Part shown: piece by piece, positions 36,749 to 45,333 of the stretch
How positions within the stretch are numbered: position 1 is the first letter of the stretch
How the letters are laid out: every line of letters begins with the position of its first letter
From: Nonomuraea sp. PA05
GTDB taxonomy: Bacteria; Actinomycetota; Actinomycetes; Streptosporangiales; Streptosporangiaceae
DNA length: 64,000 nucleotides
Assembly (NCBI RefSeq): GCF_008086045.1
Contig: NZ_VSEY01000021.1
Location: 161,485 to 225,484 of the forward strand
Direction of reading: 5' to 3'
Notes under the pieces: generated by a model
What the model saw: the letters and a program-made list of their open reading frames with translations, nothing else
Told to the model about the DNA's origin: nothing
The model's database searches: none
Translations under genes and position numbers: made by a program

Positions 36749-36814
36749 GCTCAGGCCACCGCCCCATGCGGCGCGGCTCAGGCCACCGCCCTACGCGGCG
36801 CGGCTCAGGCCACG
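36749..36814. repeat. 27-bp tandem repeat at reductase 3' end
   Basis: Unit GGCTCAGGCCACCGCC plus an 11-base tail occurs at 36749, 36776 and, as the first 12 bases only, at 36803. The reductase stop codon (TGA on the minus strand, 36805-36807) lies in the third copy, so each complete copy repeats the sequence around the stop. Confidence 0.88.
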
Positions 36815-37383
36815 GACTCACGCATCGCGCCGAGCACGCCGCTGTACCTGGCCAGTTCGGCGAGCATGGCGTCCGCGCTCCCGTCCATGACCTCGTTGGG
36901 CCGCAGGTCGCCGTCCTCGTCCCGGAACTGCGGCACGAACGGGATGATCACGCCCTCCATCACAGGAACCATCTTCAACGTGCTGACCACGTGCCGCAGA
37001 GCGGCCACGGCCCTGGTCCCGCCGGAGACCCCGCCGTAGCTGACGAACGCCGCCGGCTTGTGCTGCCACTCGTGGTGCAGGTAGTCCAGCGCGTTCTTCA
37101 GCACCCCGGGGAAGCTGTGGTTGTACTCGGGCGTCACGAACACGTACGCGTCGGCCCGGTCCACGATGGCGCTCCACTCCTTGGTGTGGGCGTTCACGTA
37201 CTGCTTGAGCCTGGGGTGGTGGGGCTCGTCCAGGAACGGCAGCCGCACCTCGGCCAGGTCCACCAGCTCCACCTCGAACAGCCCCGAGGACTCGGCCTTG
37301 GCGCGCACCCAGTCGGCGACCGCGCGACCGGCGCGGCCGGGGCGGGTGCTCGCGACGATGATCTGCAGGACGGGCTTGTCCAT
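36805..37383 (-). CDS. NAD(P)H-dependent FMN reductase
   Basis: 192 residues of the flavodoxin-like NADPH-dependent FMN reductase/azoreductase family. FMN-phosphate loop ASTRPGRAGRAVADWV near residues 10-25, TPEYNHSFPGVLKNALDYL near 78-96, and the FVSYGGVSGGTRA flavin loop. It reduces flavins, quinones or azo/nitro compounds in the cytoplasm. It is divergent from an HxlR regulator, the typical arrangement for oxidant- or electrophile-induced reductases. Confidence 0.9.
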   Translation of the reverse strand: MDKPVLQIIVASTRPGRAGRAVADWVRAKAESSGLFEVELVDLAEVRLPFLDEPHHPRLKQYVNAHTKEWSAIVDRADAYVFVTPEYNHSFPGVLKNALDYLHHEWQHKPAAFVSYGGVSGGTRAVAALRHVVSTLKMVPVMEGVIIPFVPQFRDEDGDLRPNEVMDGSADAMLAELARYSGVLGAMRESVA

Positions 37384-37420
37384 GACGGCTCCTAGCGAAG
37401 TGAGGTGAGGTGGCTGCGGC

Positions 37421-37440
37421 TACTAAACATTATTGAGTAA
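37421..37440. promoter_or_regulatory. Probable HxlR operator
   Basis: TACT and AGTA arms separated by 11 bases (TACTAAACATTATTGAGTAA) lie in an AT-rich patch between the divergent reductase and HxlR genes. HxlR-family proteins recognise such TACTA-like dyads. A wider CCTAGCG/CGCTAGG dyad (37391-37397 and 37460-37466) flanks it. Confidence 0.45.
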
Positions 37441-37475
37441 CTCCAGATTCCTTAGCAAACGCTAGGATGCGAGGC

Positions 37476-37832
37476 ATGAGCCTCGACCAGGTCTGCACCC
37501 GCTTCCACATCGCCTTAGAGCTGATCGGCGCCCGCTGGTCCGGCGCCGTGATCCACATGATCTTCAAGGGCGCCCACCGGTACGCCGACGTCAAGGCCGC
37601 CATCCCCGGCATCAACGACACGATGCTGGCCAGGCGGCTGCGCGAGCTGGAGAGCGCCGGCCTCGTCGAGCGGCGGGTGCTGGCCACCTCACCGGTGCGG
37701 GTGGAGTACCACCTGACCGAGATGGGCCAGGAACTGCGCCCCGTGCTGGACGAGCTGGTGAAGTGGTCCCACAAGTGGATCCCCCTGCCCGGGGAGGAGG
37801 AGTCCGACAGCACTGTTACTTTGGTGTCGTGA
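37476..37832 (+). CDS. HxlR-family transcriptional regulator
   Basis: 118 residues from ATG 37476 (37467 is also in frame). The winged HTH (ELIGARWSGAVIHMI, then FKGAHRYADVKAAIPGINDT) is the whole of the protein, as usual in this family. A single cysteine near the N-terminus (Cys7, VCTRFH) is at the position used for redox sensing in HypR/HxlR proteins. It probably represses the divergent FMN reductase. Its stop overlaps the GTG start of the MarR gene, so the two regulators are co-translated. Confidence 0.88.
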   Translation: MSLDQVCTRFHIALELIGARWSGAVIHMIFKGAHRYADVKAAIPGINDTMLARRLRELESAGLVERRVLATSPVRVEYHLTEMGQELRPVLDELVKWSHKWIPLPGEEESDSTVTLVS

Positions 37833-38281
37833 TCGCCCTGGGCACACTGATGCGCCACGTCCACGAGCTGATGGACGGCGCCATCGCCGGCCTCTACGCC
37901 GAGCACGGCCTGCCTGACTACCGTCCCCGCTACTCGCCCGTCGTCCGCACGCTGGTGGCCAAGGGCCCGCTGTCCATCCGCGACCTCGCCAGGGAGATCG
38001 GCGTCACCCACTCGGCGGCCAGCCAGACGGTGGTCCAGATGCGGCGCAGCGGCTTCGCCACCCTGGAGAGGGGCGCCGACGCCCGCCACCGCATCGTGCA
38101 CCTCACCGACCGGGCCCGCGCCGCGCTGCCCCTCATCGAGGCCGAAGGGGCGGCCACGGAGCGGGCCGTACGCGAGCTGGACGCCGAGCTGCCCGTCCCG
38201 CTGGAGCAGCTCATGACGGCCACGCTGCGAGCGCTGGAGCGCCGCGATTTTCGCGAGCGCATCGGGGACGTCAACCCCTAG
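37829..38281 (+). CDS. MarR-family transcriptional regulator
   Basis: 150 residues from GTG 37829, which overlaps the HxlR stop (GTGA). The winged-helix domain (GPLSIRDLAREIGVTHSAAS, then TVVQMRRSGFATLERGADAR) is followed by dimerisation helices. It may be co-regulated with HxlR and the reductase or control the MFS exporter 118 bp downstream, a common MarR target. Confidence 0.88.
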   Translation: MIALGTLMRHVHELMDGAIAGLYAEHGLPDYRPRYSPVVRTLVAKGPLSIRDLAREIGVTHSAASQTVVQMRRSGFATLERGADARHRIVHLTDRARAALPLIEAEGAATERAVRELDAELPVPLEQLMTATLRALERRDFRERIGDVNP

Positions 38282-38399
38282 ACTCGGTCATATGACCTGG
38301 CGACATTGATCCATAACCGCCCCGGACACCAGAGGTGGACGCGGGCCTCCGAGACGACGAGCACTCGGAGCGCCCCCACTCGTCCCTCTGGAAGGTCTC

Positions 38400-39719
38400 A
38401 TGCTTGTCATCTCGCTGTACGTCTACGCGTTCCTCAGCGAATTCATCCTGATCTACCCGGTGTACGCCCTGCTGTTCACCGACACCGGGATCTCCGTCGC
38501 CGAGGTCTCCTCCCTGTTCGTCATCTGGTCGGTGACGGGCATGGTGCTGGAGGTGCCCTCGGGCGCCCTGGCCGACGCCGTCTCCCGGCGGCTGCTGCTG
38601 TTCCTCGGCCCGCTGCTGAGCGGCGCGGGCTTCGCCCTGTGGGTGTCGTTCCCGTCCTTCTGGGTGTTCGCGGCCGGGTTCGTGTTGTGGGGCGCCGGTG
38701 AGGCGCTGGTGTCCGGGGCTTACGAGGCGCTCGCGTACGAGGAACTCGAGCGGCGCGGCCGGTCCGGCCGGTACGCGCACGTCATGGGCCGCGCCACCGC
38801 CCTCGGACTGGCCGGCAGCGCGGCGGCGATCGGCCTTGCCTCGCCCGTGTTCGCGGCGGGTGGCTATCCGGCCGTGGCGGTGGCCAGTGTGCTGGCCTGC
38901 GTCCTGTGCGCGGTCACGGCGCTGACCCTGCCCGAGCACCGCGCGCCCAGCGGCGGCGGGGAGCCGGGATACCTGGCGACTCTGCGTGAAGGCATCCGCC
39001 TGACCAGGGCGGATCCCGGGGTGCTGCGGGCGGTGCTGCTGGTCGCGTTCGTGACGGCGATCTGGGGTGCTCTGGAGGAGTACGTGCCGTTCCTGGGTGA
39101 GGAGACGGGCGTGGCCAAGGCGACGATCCCGCTGCTGATCCTCCTGATCTGGGTGGGCGCCACGGCCGGCGGACTGCTCGCGGGAGCGGCCGACAGCCTG
39201 CTGGCCCGGCCGACGAGCGACGTGCGAGGGCCGGCCGCCGACCCACACCCGCCGACCAGCGCCCCGCACCCGCCCATCGCCGACCCACACCCGCCGGCCA
39301 GCGCCCAGCACCCGCCCATCGCCGATGCGCAGCGGTCGGCCGGTGGCTCGCCGAGGATGGCCAGTGACTTGCCCGGCCCGGCCGAGCGGCTACGACCCCA
39401 CCGATACGCCATGCTGCTCGGGCTGGCCGCGCTGGCCATGGCCGGGGGCGCGCTCAGCGGGCACCCGGCGGGCTTCGTGGCGATCGCCCTGGCCGTCGGC
39501 GCGTTCCAGCTCGCCCAGGTGCTGGCCGACGTGCGACTGCAGGAGCGCATCACCGGCAAGGCGCGTGCCACGGTGACCTCGGTGGCCGGCCTGGGGACGA
39601 ACGTGGTGACGCTCGGCGTCTACACCGCGTACGGAACGGTGTCGGCGCAGGCGTCACACGGGCTGACATTCGCCCTGCTGGCGCTGCCGTACCTGGTCAT
39701 CGCCCTGCTCACTCAGTAG
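38400..39719 (+). CDS. MFS transporter with repeat-bearing central loop
   Basis: 439 residues, about ten to twelve helices in two halves, with the MFS loop motif between helices 2 and 3 (GALADAVSRRLLLFLGPLLSG). Between the halves (about 272-320) is a long cytoplasmic loop with two 14-residue Pro/His-rich repeats. Probable exporter of a drug or metabolite. Start ATG 38400 with GGAAGG upstream. Its last 7 bp overlap the end of the convergent membrane-protein gene. The MarR gene upstream may control it. Confidence 0.86.
   Translation: MLVISLYVYAFLSEFILIYPVYALLFTDTGISVAEVSSLFVIWSVTGMVLEVPSGALADAVSRRLLLFLGPLLSGAGFALWVSFPSFWVFAAGFVLWGAGEALVSGAYEALAYEELERRGRSGRYAHVMGRATALGLAGSAAAIGLASPVFAAGGYPAVAVASVLACVLCAVTALTLPEHRAPSGGGEPGYLATLREGIRLTRADPGVLRAVLLVAFVTAIWGALEEYVPFLGEETGVAKATIPLLILLIWVGATAGGLLAGAADSLLARPTSDVRGPAADPHPPTSAPHPPIADPHPPASAQHPPIADAQRSAGGSPRMASDLPGPAERLRPHRYAMLLGLAALAMAGGALSGHPAGFVAIALAVGAFQLAQVLADVRLQERITGKARATVTSVAGLGTNVVTLGVYTAYGTVSAQASHGLTFALLALPYLVIALLTQ
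39237..39320 (+). repeat. 42-bp tandem repeat in MFS central loop
   Basis: Two copies of a 42-bp unit (starting GCCGACCCACACC at 39237 and 39279) encode ADPHPPTSAPHPPI and ADPHPPASAQHPPI. The reading frame is kept, so the repeat lengthens only the cytoplasmic loop. Confidence 0.88.
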
Positions 39720-40171
39720 CGCGAGGGGATCCGCTTGGGCAACGGCGGCGGCTCGGGGACCTCCTCCTCGGGCTCCGCCGGCGGCTCGGGCCGCACGGCC
39801 CGGGCCCGCCAGCGCGCGGGGAACACCGAGGCGGCCAGCAGCACGCAGGCCACGGGCAGCGCCCATGTCCCGGCCAGCCTCGCGTACGGCTCGGCGTACT
39901 CGACGGGCAGCAGGCCCGCGACGGACACCGCCGGCACGTACGCCAGCCCCGCCACGGCGGCCAGCACCAGGCCGGGCACCAGCGAGGCGACCGGCGAGAT
40001 CCGCGACCCGGACAGCGCGCCGACCAGCACCATCGTGGCGCCGAGCGCGGCGGCGGCCATCCAGGCGGCCAGCGCCCGGCCGCTCGCGAAGTAGAGAAGG
40101 CCCGCCGCGATGAGCGCTGTGGCCAGCAGTCCTGCGCCGGCGCCGAGCAGATGACGAACACCATTACGCAC
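39713..40171 (-). CDS. Four-helix membrane protein, hypothetical
   Basis: 152 residues with four hydrophobic helices (about 7-125) and a Pro/Glu-rich cytoplasmic tail (EPPAEPEEEVPEPPPLPK). GTG 40171 is chosen because GGAGG stands eight bases upstream; a GTG at 40204 adds 11 residues without such a site. Family not recognised. It overlaps the MFS gene end-to-end by 7 bp. Confidence 0.65.
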   Translation of the reverse strand: MRNGVRHLLGAGAGLLATALIAAGLLYFASGRALAAWMAAAALGATMVLVGALSGSRISPVASLVPGLVLAAVAGLAYVPAVSVAGLLPVEYAEPYARLAGTWALPVACVLLAASVFPARWRARAVRPEPPAEPEEEVPEPPPLPKRIPSRY

Positions 40172-40354
40172 AGAGAACACCTCCAGCCACGGCACCTTAC
40201 CCACCCATCAGAGCCTCCGCCTTAAAGGCTGAAAATTTCATATTGGGGTCGAGGACCGTAAAGGGTCTATAACACCGAAATAGTGCCTGTTTGGTATCTA
40301 AGCAGGCGTCGAAGCAACCGTTAGCTTGACAGCACCCCCACCCGAGGAGTGCAC

Positions 40355-41485
40355 ATGTTGAGTAAACGCTGTGCGCTGGTAGGCGGCGCCATCCTCGCCG
40401 TCTGCCTGGCCACCCCCCTCAGCCCAGCAGCAGCTGACACGGCGCCACAAGCCGCCGCTCCCCCCACCGCACCACCCTCCATGATCGACGCGCTCGAGCG
40501 CGACCTGGGTCTCTCCGAGGCGCAGGTCATCACTCGGCTGGCCAACGAGGAGCGCGCCGCCGCCGCAGAGGCGAGCCTCACCCCCGCACTGGGTGACTCG
40601 TTCGGCGGAGCCTGGCTGAACGACGACGCCTCCAAGCTCATGGTCGCCACCACGGACCCGGCGGCCGCACCGTCCATCGAGGCGCAGGGCGCTCAGCCCG
40701 TCGTGGTCCAGCGTTCGCTGGCCCAGCTCAACGGCGTCATGCAGCAGCTCGACGCGGCCCCCAGGCGGGCCACGTCCAAGGCGTCGCTGTGGTTCGTCGA
40801 CGTCAGGACCAACACCGTCTCCGTCCAGGCACCCACCGTCCAGGCCGCCGAGGCCCTCGTCGCGGCGGCGGGCGTGGACAGGAGCGCGGTCGTCGTGTCG
40901 GCGACGGCCGAGCAGCCGACGACGTTCATCAACATCGTCGGCGGCGCCGCCTACTACATCGGCTCCAGCCGCTGCAGCATCGGCTTCTCCGTCACCCGCG
41001 GCACCACCCCCGGCTTCGTCACCGCCGGGCACTGCGGCCGGGCCGGCTCCAGGACGACCAACCCGACCGGCACCTTCCAGGGCTCGTCCTTCCCGGGCAA
41101 CGACTACGCCTGGGTGGCCGCTCCCGGTAACACCCCGACGCCGTACGTCCGCGGCTCCGGCGGCGCGAACGTCATCGTCCGAGGCTCCACCCAGGCCTCT
41201 GTCGGCGCCTCCATCTGCCGCTCCGGCTCGACCACCGGCTGGCGCTGCGGCACCATCCAGCAGCACAACGCCACCGTCCGTTACGCCCAGGGCACCGTCA
41301 CCGGCCTGACCCGCACCAGCGCGTGCGCCCAGCCCGGCGACTCCGGCGGCTCGTTCATCTCGGGCAGCCAGGCTCAGGGCATGACGTCGGGCGGCTCGGG
41401 CAACTGCTCCGTCGGCGGCACGACGTACCACCAGCCCGTCAACGAGGCCTTGGGCGCGTACGGCCTCACCCTCACCACCGGCTAG
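40355..41485 (+). CDS. Secreted S1-family serine protease (streptogrisin/alpha-lytic type) preproprotein
   Basis: 376 residues. Signal peptide (about 1-30), then a pro-region typical of alpha-lytic proteases (about 40-190, MIDALERDLGLSEAQVITRL). Mature domain begins near INIVGGAAYYIG; the triad is His in GFVTAGHCG, Asp in NDYAWV and Ser in PGDSGGSF. Cysteines at SRCSIGF/GHCG and SACAQ/GNCSV can form the usual disulfides. It is exported and self-activates by cleaving its pro-region. ATG 40355 has GAGGAG nine bases upstream. The intergenic region before it (40172-40354) is AT-rich and may hold its promoter. Confidence 0.92.
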   Translation: MLSKRCALVGGAILAVCLATPLSPAAADTAPQAAAPPTAPPSMIDALERDLGLSEAQVITRLANEERAAAAEASLTPALGDSFGGAWLNDDASKLMVATTDPAAAPSIEAQGAQPVVVQRSLAQLNGVMQQLDAAPRRATSKASLWFVDVRTNTVSVQAPTVQAAEALVAAAGVDRSAVVVSATAEQPTTFINIVGGAAYYIGSSRCSIGFSVTRGTTPGFVTAGHCGRAGSRTTNPTGTFQGSSFPGNDYAWVAAPGNTPTPYVRGSGGANVIVRGSTQASVGASICRSGSTTGWRCGTIQQHNATVRYAQGTVTGLTRTSACAQPGDSGGSFISGSQAQGMTSGGSGNCSVGGTTYHQPVNEALGAYGLTLTTG

Positions 41486-41532
41486 CACCGGCTGTTAGAC
41501 CGCGCGGCGCGTCCTTCCCCGGGCGCGCCGCG

Positions 41533-42333
41533 CTACTTCACTCTGACGGCCGGGGCCGTGAAGGTGTTGCAGGCCGACGGCGACTCGGCCTCGAACCCCC
41601 GGCGCGTCCAGTACGCGCGGTTCGCCGCCGTGCCGAAACCGGGGACGTCGCCGTAACGGGCGTCCCGGTCGATGTACGACTCGTGCCCGCTCCTCTTCGA
41701 ATGACCGAGCGAATCCCAGACGCTGCCGGTGAAGGCCCCTGTCAGGCAGAGCGTCTGCAACGTGTGCTTCGCGCGCATGGCGAGCAGGTCCCGCTTGGAC
41801 GCCTTCTTCACGGCCTTCGCCACGGCGCCGGTGACTCCCGCGACGTTCTGCACGTGCAGGGCCCAACCGGCGGAGAGCGCGTCCAGCCACATCGGCCTGT
41901 CGATCTCCCCGGTCAGCCCGTAGTCGCTGACCATGATGTGCACGGTCCTGGTCTTCGCGCAGTAGACGCTGTCCGTCACGTCGGGCACGTACGTGCCGCA
42001 GGAGGTCTTGACCTTCTCGCCGTGCGACACCTTCACCTTGGGCTTGCCGTACGGCAGCCCCGCCTTCTTGACCAGCGGCCCCCACGCCTTGTCCAGGCAG
42101 ATGGAGACCTCCTCGACATAGAGGCGCAGAACCTCGACGTCGGCGGCCGTGGGCGGCTCCTCACAGGTCTTCAGCGCGAACTTCCCCGCCTTGTACAACG
42201 GGTTCTTCGCCAGCACCGCCGGGACCGCCGGCGCGGCGCTCGCGGCGCTCGCGGCGCCGCTCAGCGCGGTGCTCGCCAGCACGCACGCGGTCAACGGCAC
42301 GATCAAGAAGTGCGCACGCATGGCACGCGACAT
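41533..42333 (-). CDS. Secreted pseudo-metallopeptidase of the YpfJ-like neutral zinc peptidase family
   Basis: 266 residues with a signal peptide (cleavage near 34). The body aligns by eye with actinobacterial neutral zinc metallopeptidases: LAKNPLYKAGKF, CLDKAWGPLVKKAGLP, VYCAKTRTVHIM, GSVWDSLG and the GFEAESPSACNTF ending. The catalytic HExxH helix, normally LAHEYGHHIQN, reads LSAGWALHVQN (residues 153-163), so both zinc histidines and the glutamate are lost, and the third-ligand motif ELQAEC is TLQTLC (about 191-196). It should be catalytically dead, but the fold and all the cysteines are kept. A binding or inhibitory role is possible. Confidence 0.82.
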   Translation of the reverse strand: MSRAMRAHFLIVPLTACVLASTALSGAASAASAAPAVPAVLAKNPLYKAGKFALKTCEEPPTAADVEVLRLYVEEVSICLDKAWGPLVKKAGLPYGKPKVKVSHGEKVKTSCGTYVPDVTDSVYCAKTRTVHIMVSDYGLTGEIDRPMWLDALSAGWALHVQNVAGVTGAVAKAVKKASKRDLLAMRAKHTLQTLCLTGAFTGSVWDSLGHSKRSGHESYIDRDARYGDVPGFGTAANRAYWTRRGFEAESPSACNTFTAPAVRVK

Positions 42334-42413
42334 TACATGATCTTTTCCGCCTTCCGATGAGTTTTCCCGCGCGGACCGGTCCGCACATCGAGAAGAAGAG
42401 AAAGGAACTCTCG

Positions 42414-42791
42414 ATGAAGCGACCCGTTCTCGGCAGCCTGCTGCTGTCCACCACCGACCCGGACCGGCTGAGCGCCTGGTACACCGCCGCGCTCGACCCC
42501 AGCGAGACCAGCGACGTCAACGGGTACCGGCTGCTCAAGTTCGGCGAGTTCTACCTGTTCGTCGACACGCGGGCGGACGTCTCGGACAAGAACCCGGAGC
42601 CCGGACGGGTCATCCTGAACTTCGACGTCGAGGACGCCCGCGACGTCGCCGCCCGGATGGAGCGGGCCGGCACGCAATGGCTGGCCGAACTGGAGGACCG
42701 CGACGGCAGCCTGTTCGCCACCGCGATCGACCCGGACGGCAACTACGTACAGATCATCCAGCTCAGCGAGGAACACCGGCAGGGGATGTGA
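42414..42791 (+). CDS. VOC-family protein
   Basis: 125 residues, a short vicinal-oxygen-chelate protein: LGSLLLSTTDPDRLSAWYTA module first, then VILNFDVEDARDVAARME and a closing AIDPDGNYVQIIQLSE. Start ATG 42414 with GGAA about ten bases upstream. The gene lies two bases before a second VOC gene, so they form a pair, and the fold may be completed by a heterodimer. Function unknown; many such proteins bind or detoxify small molecules. Confidence 0.85.
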   Translation: MKRPVLGSLLLSTTDPDRLSAWYTAALDPSETSDVNGYRLLKFGEFYLFVDTRADVSDKNPEPGRVILNFDVEDARDVAARMERAGTQWLAELEDRDGSLFATAIDPDGNYVQIIQLSEEHRQGM

Positions 42792-42793
42792 CG

Positions 42794-43168
42794 ATGCTCG
42801 GCACCAGCAAGGCGTACAGCGGATTCTCGGTCAGCGACGTCGAGGCCGCGAAACGGTTCTACGGCCGGACGCTCGGCGTCCGCGTCTCGGAGGAGCACGG
42901 GATGCTGACGCTGCACCTCGGCGGTGGAGCGGACGTCCTCGTCTACCCGAAGGGGCCCGCTCACGTGCCGGCCACCTTCACCGTGCTCAACTTTCCCGTC
43001 GAGGACATCGACAAGACGGTGGAGGAGCTGACGGCGCGCGGGGTTCGCTTCGAGCGCTACGACGGAGTCGAGCAGGACGAGCACGGCATCGCCAGGGGCA
43101 CGGGCGGGCCGCCGATCGCCTGGTTCACCGACCCCTCGGGGAACGTGCTCGCGGTGCTCCAGGAGTAA
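42794..43168 (+). CDS. VOC-family protein
   Basis: 124 residues with the VOC modules AYSGFSVSDVEAAKRFYGRT, TFTVLNFPVEDIDKTVEEL and AWFTDPSGNVLAVLQE. It begins two bases after the stop of the first VOC gene. No strong metal-ligand pattern is visible, so a binding or antibiotic-resistance role is as likely as catalysis. Confidence 0.85.
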   Translation: MLGTSKAYSGFSVSDVEAAKRFYGRTLGVRVSEEHGMLTLHLGGGADVLVYPKGPAHVPATFTVLNFPVEDIDKTVEELTARGVRFERYDGVEQDEHGIARGTGGPPIAWFTDPSGNVLAVLQE

Positions 43169-43180
43169 CCGCTCATCCCG

Positions 43181-43280
43181 CGGTCAAGTACCACTGAACG
43201 CGGTCAAGTACCACTGGACGCGGTCAGGTACCACTGGACGCGGTCAGGTACCACTGGACGCGGTCAGGTACCGCTGGACG
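43181..43280. repeat. 20-bp tandem repeat, five units
   Basis: Units of CGGTCAGGTACCACTGGACG, with A/G and C/G variants, start at 43181, 43201, 43221, 43241 and 43261. The stop codon of the membrane-protein gene (43244-43246, minus strand) sits in the fourth unit; the protein's final YLTASSGT is encoded by the fifth and fourth units. As 20 is not a multiple of three, each unit shifts frame. Confidence 0.92.
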
Positions 43281-44398
43281 AAGAAGACGACGAGCGAGGC
43301 CGCGATGCCCGCGACGTACTGGAGCAGGGCGGAGGTCCTGAACGGCAGCGTCCGCAGGGTGGTGAAGTACTGGTACACCTTCACCACGTCGTCGAAGCCG
43401 GGGGCGGTCAGCAGGGCCGCCGGAGGTCGCCTCATCTGGGCGCGTACGGGGTCGAGGAGGTGGTCGAGGTGGTCACGTACCAGGCGGGCGATGACCATGA
43501 ACGGCCACACGCCCACGTACAGCGCGACGACCACCGACAACACGGGTAAGGCGATGACGACGTTCGCGGCCACCTCCGACTGCTGCCATCGCGCGTACAC
43601 CGCGGCGAGCACCTCGAAGACCAGTACGGTGACCGCCAGCCCGGAGGCGACGAACGCGTAGAAGCGGCACAGGTTCCTGATCGCCGGGGTGCTCGCCGGG
43701 TCGATCCACACCATGCGCAACCTCCCGCACCGCCGTAACCGGCCGGGGATCAGGGCCGCCGCCAGCAGCCAGTACAGGATGTCGCCGGCCAGGAACCCCA
43801 GCCAGCCCCCCATGAGGAACAGCAGCATCCGCGAGCCCCACGACCCGCCCTCGTCCCCCAGCGCGATCAGGGCCAGCACCACGCCGATCGCGGCGGCCGG
43901 CACGGCGACCGTCATCTGCTTCCACAGACTGGACCCGCTGAACAGCCACGCCCGTAGCCGGGCCCGCTCCTCGGCCGAGACCACCAGGTCGGACATGACG
44001 TTCCCGACCTTCAGCGCCGTCCCGTACGACAGCCAGACGACCGACAGCATGGTCATGCAGACGACCATCGCGCCCAGCGCGAAGAGATTGCCGGGCAGGT
44101 GTCGGTAGGCGATGTCCCATGGCAGCGGCCAGAGGATCAGGTTGAGGAAATAGGGCCAGGAGCTCGTGATCACCAGTGAGAGAGCTGTGGAGACCTTGCT
44201 GCCCGCGACGTACCCCGGAAGGCGGAACAGCCGGTTCATCCGCTGAAGGATCTCCCTCCTGTGGATCTCCGCCACCACGTCCGAGAGGTCGTGATCCGCG
44301 GGCTTCCCCCCGCCATCCGGCACCCGCTCGTCCGCCTCGATGAGCCGCTCCAGCAAGTCCTCCGGCAGCCCGGCCGGCGGCTCCGCGGCAGGCTGCAT
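43244..44398 (-). CDS. Multi-helix membrane protein, unknown
   Basis: 384 residues. A soluble N-terminal 60 residues rich in Glu/Asp (DLLERLIEADERVPDG) precedes about six transmembrane helices, with a charged cytoplasmic loop (LVRDHLDHLLDPVRAQMRR) between the last two helices. I do not recognise a family. The C-terminus ends in the 20-bp repeat, so its last residues are not conserved sequence but repeat-encoded. Confidence 0.7.
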   Translation of the reverse strand: MQPAAEPPAGLPEDLLERLIEADERVPDGGGKPADHDLSDVVAEIHRREILQRMNRLFRLPGYVAGSKVSTALSLVITSSWPYFLNLILWPLPWDIAYRHLPGNLFALGAMVVCMTMLSVVWLSYGTALKVGNVMSDLVVSAEERARLRAWLFSGSSLWKQMTVAVPAAAIGVVLALIALGDEGGSWGSRMLLFLMGGWLGFLAGDILYWLLAAALIPGRLRRCGRLRMVWIDPASTPAIRNLCRFYAFVASGLAVTVLVFEVLAAVYARWQQSEVAANVVIALPVLSVVVALYVGVWPFMVIARLVRDHLDHLLDPVRAQMRRPPAALLTAPGFDDVVKVYQYFTTLRTLPFRTSALLQYVAGIAASLVVFFVQRYLTASSGT

Positions 44399-44616
44399 GC
44401 GCCACCCCCCGGTCGTCGCAAGTGATCCACCGGCTCCACGCTAGCGCCGCCCCCGGCTCGCTCGCGAGTGCCCGCTTCCGCCTCCCTCTTGCGGCGTTTC
44501 GCTGCGATCATCATGCACATGGGTGTCACACGAACTCACCTCTACAGGGCTCTGAGCCTCACGACCCTGGCCCTGCTCGCCCTCGGGGGTACGTATCGCT
44601 CGCCTGACTCCCGCGC

Positions 44617-45264
44617 TCACCTCGACCGCCGCGCGGACCACCCCCACCCGCCCGCCGCCACCGCCACGGCGACCGGCGCGATCAACGGCGCAGCGGGCTC
44701 GTACAACCGCAGGGCCAGAGCCGCGACCCCGGCACCCGCCGCAAGCATCAGCACCACCCCGACCGGCCGCCCCACGCCACCGCCCGCCCGCCACCTGCCC
44801 CACGACCCGACCACCTGCCCGGCCAGACCGGTCACCGTACCGGTCACGTACGTCGTGGAAAGCCCGGAACCTCCCGCCCAGCGAGTGACCGCGCTCTGCA
44901 GCCCCATCGCCACCGCCGACGCCGCGATGAGCGCGACCCGCGGCGCCTGCGCCAGCCATCCGACGGCGAGCCCTGCCAGCAGCACCACCTCCACGACCAG
45001 CACGGCGATCGGGCGCCGCAGCGCATCGCCGGCGGTCCGCCCGACCACGGCGAACCCCCCGGCGAGCCCGGCGCAGAAGCCCGCGAACGCGACCCCCGAC
45101 CCGACCACGTGCGCTGTCCGCCCGGAGCCCAGGGCCAGGCCGAGGAGAACGACGTTGCCCGTCATGTTCGCGGTGAACACCTCGCCGAGCGCCAGAAAGC
45201 TCAGCGCGTCGGCAGCGCCTGCCGCGAACGCCAGGCCAAGCATCGACAACCGCGCCATACCCAT
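44617..45264 (-). CDS. DUF1275 (YoaK-like) membrane protein
   Basis: 215 residues with about six helices. The start MGMARLSMLGLAFAAGAADAL and FLALGEVFTANMTGNVVLLGLAL match the DUF1275 signature (ADAxSF, then MTGN). Members are proposed transporters or permeases of unknown substrate. It stands alone; the 44399-44616 interval upstream of the previous gene holds no supportable gene. Confidence 0.85.
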   Translation of the reverse strand: MGMARLSMLGLAFAAGAADALSFLALGEVFTANMTGNVVLLGLALGSGRTAHVVGSGVAFAGFCAGLAGGFAVVGRTAGDALRRPIAVLVVEVVLLAGLAVGWLAQAPRVALIAASAVAMGLQSAVTRWAGGSGLSTTYVTGTVTGLAGQVVGSWGRWRAGGGVGRPVGVVLMLAAGAGVAALALRLYEPAAPLIAPVAVAVAAGGWGWSARRSR

Positions 45265-45333
45265 GCTCTACGCACTATAGCGATCACTCTCAGCGACACC
45301 CCGGCGCGAGACCACCGCGAGCCCCGTCCCGAG

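Noticed and set aside
43181..43280. CRISPR-like array
   Set aside because: The 20-bp units are directly adjacent with no spacers and there are no cas genes.
44468..45280. Signal-peptide-like start (MHMGVTRTHLYRALSLTTLA) on the plus strand before DUF1275
   Set aside because: The hydrophobic start is suggestive, but the rest is antisense to the DUF1275 gene and of shadow composition.
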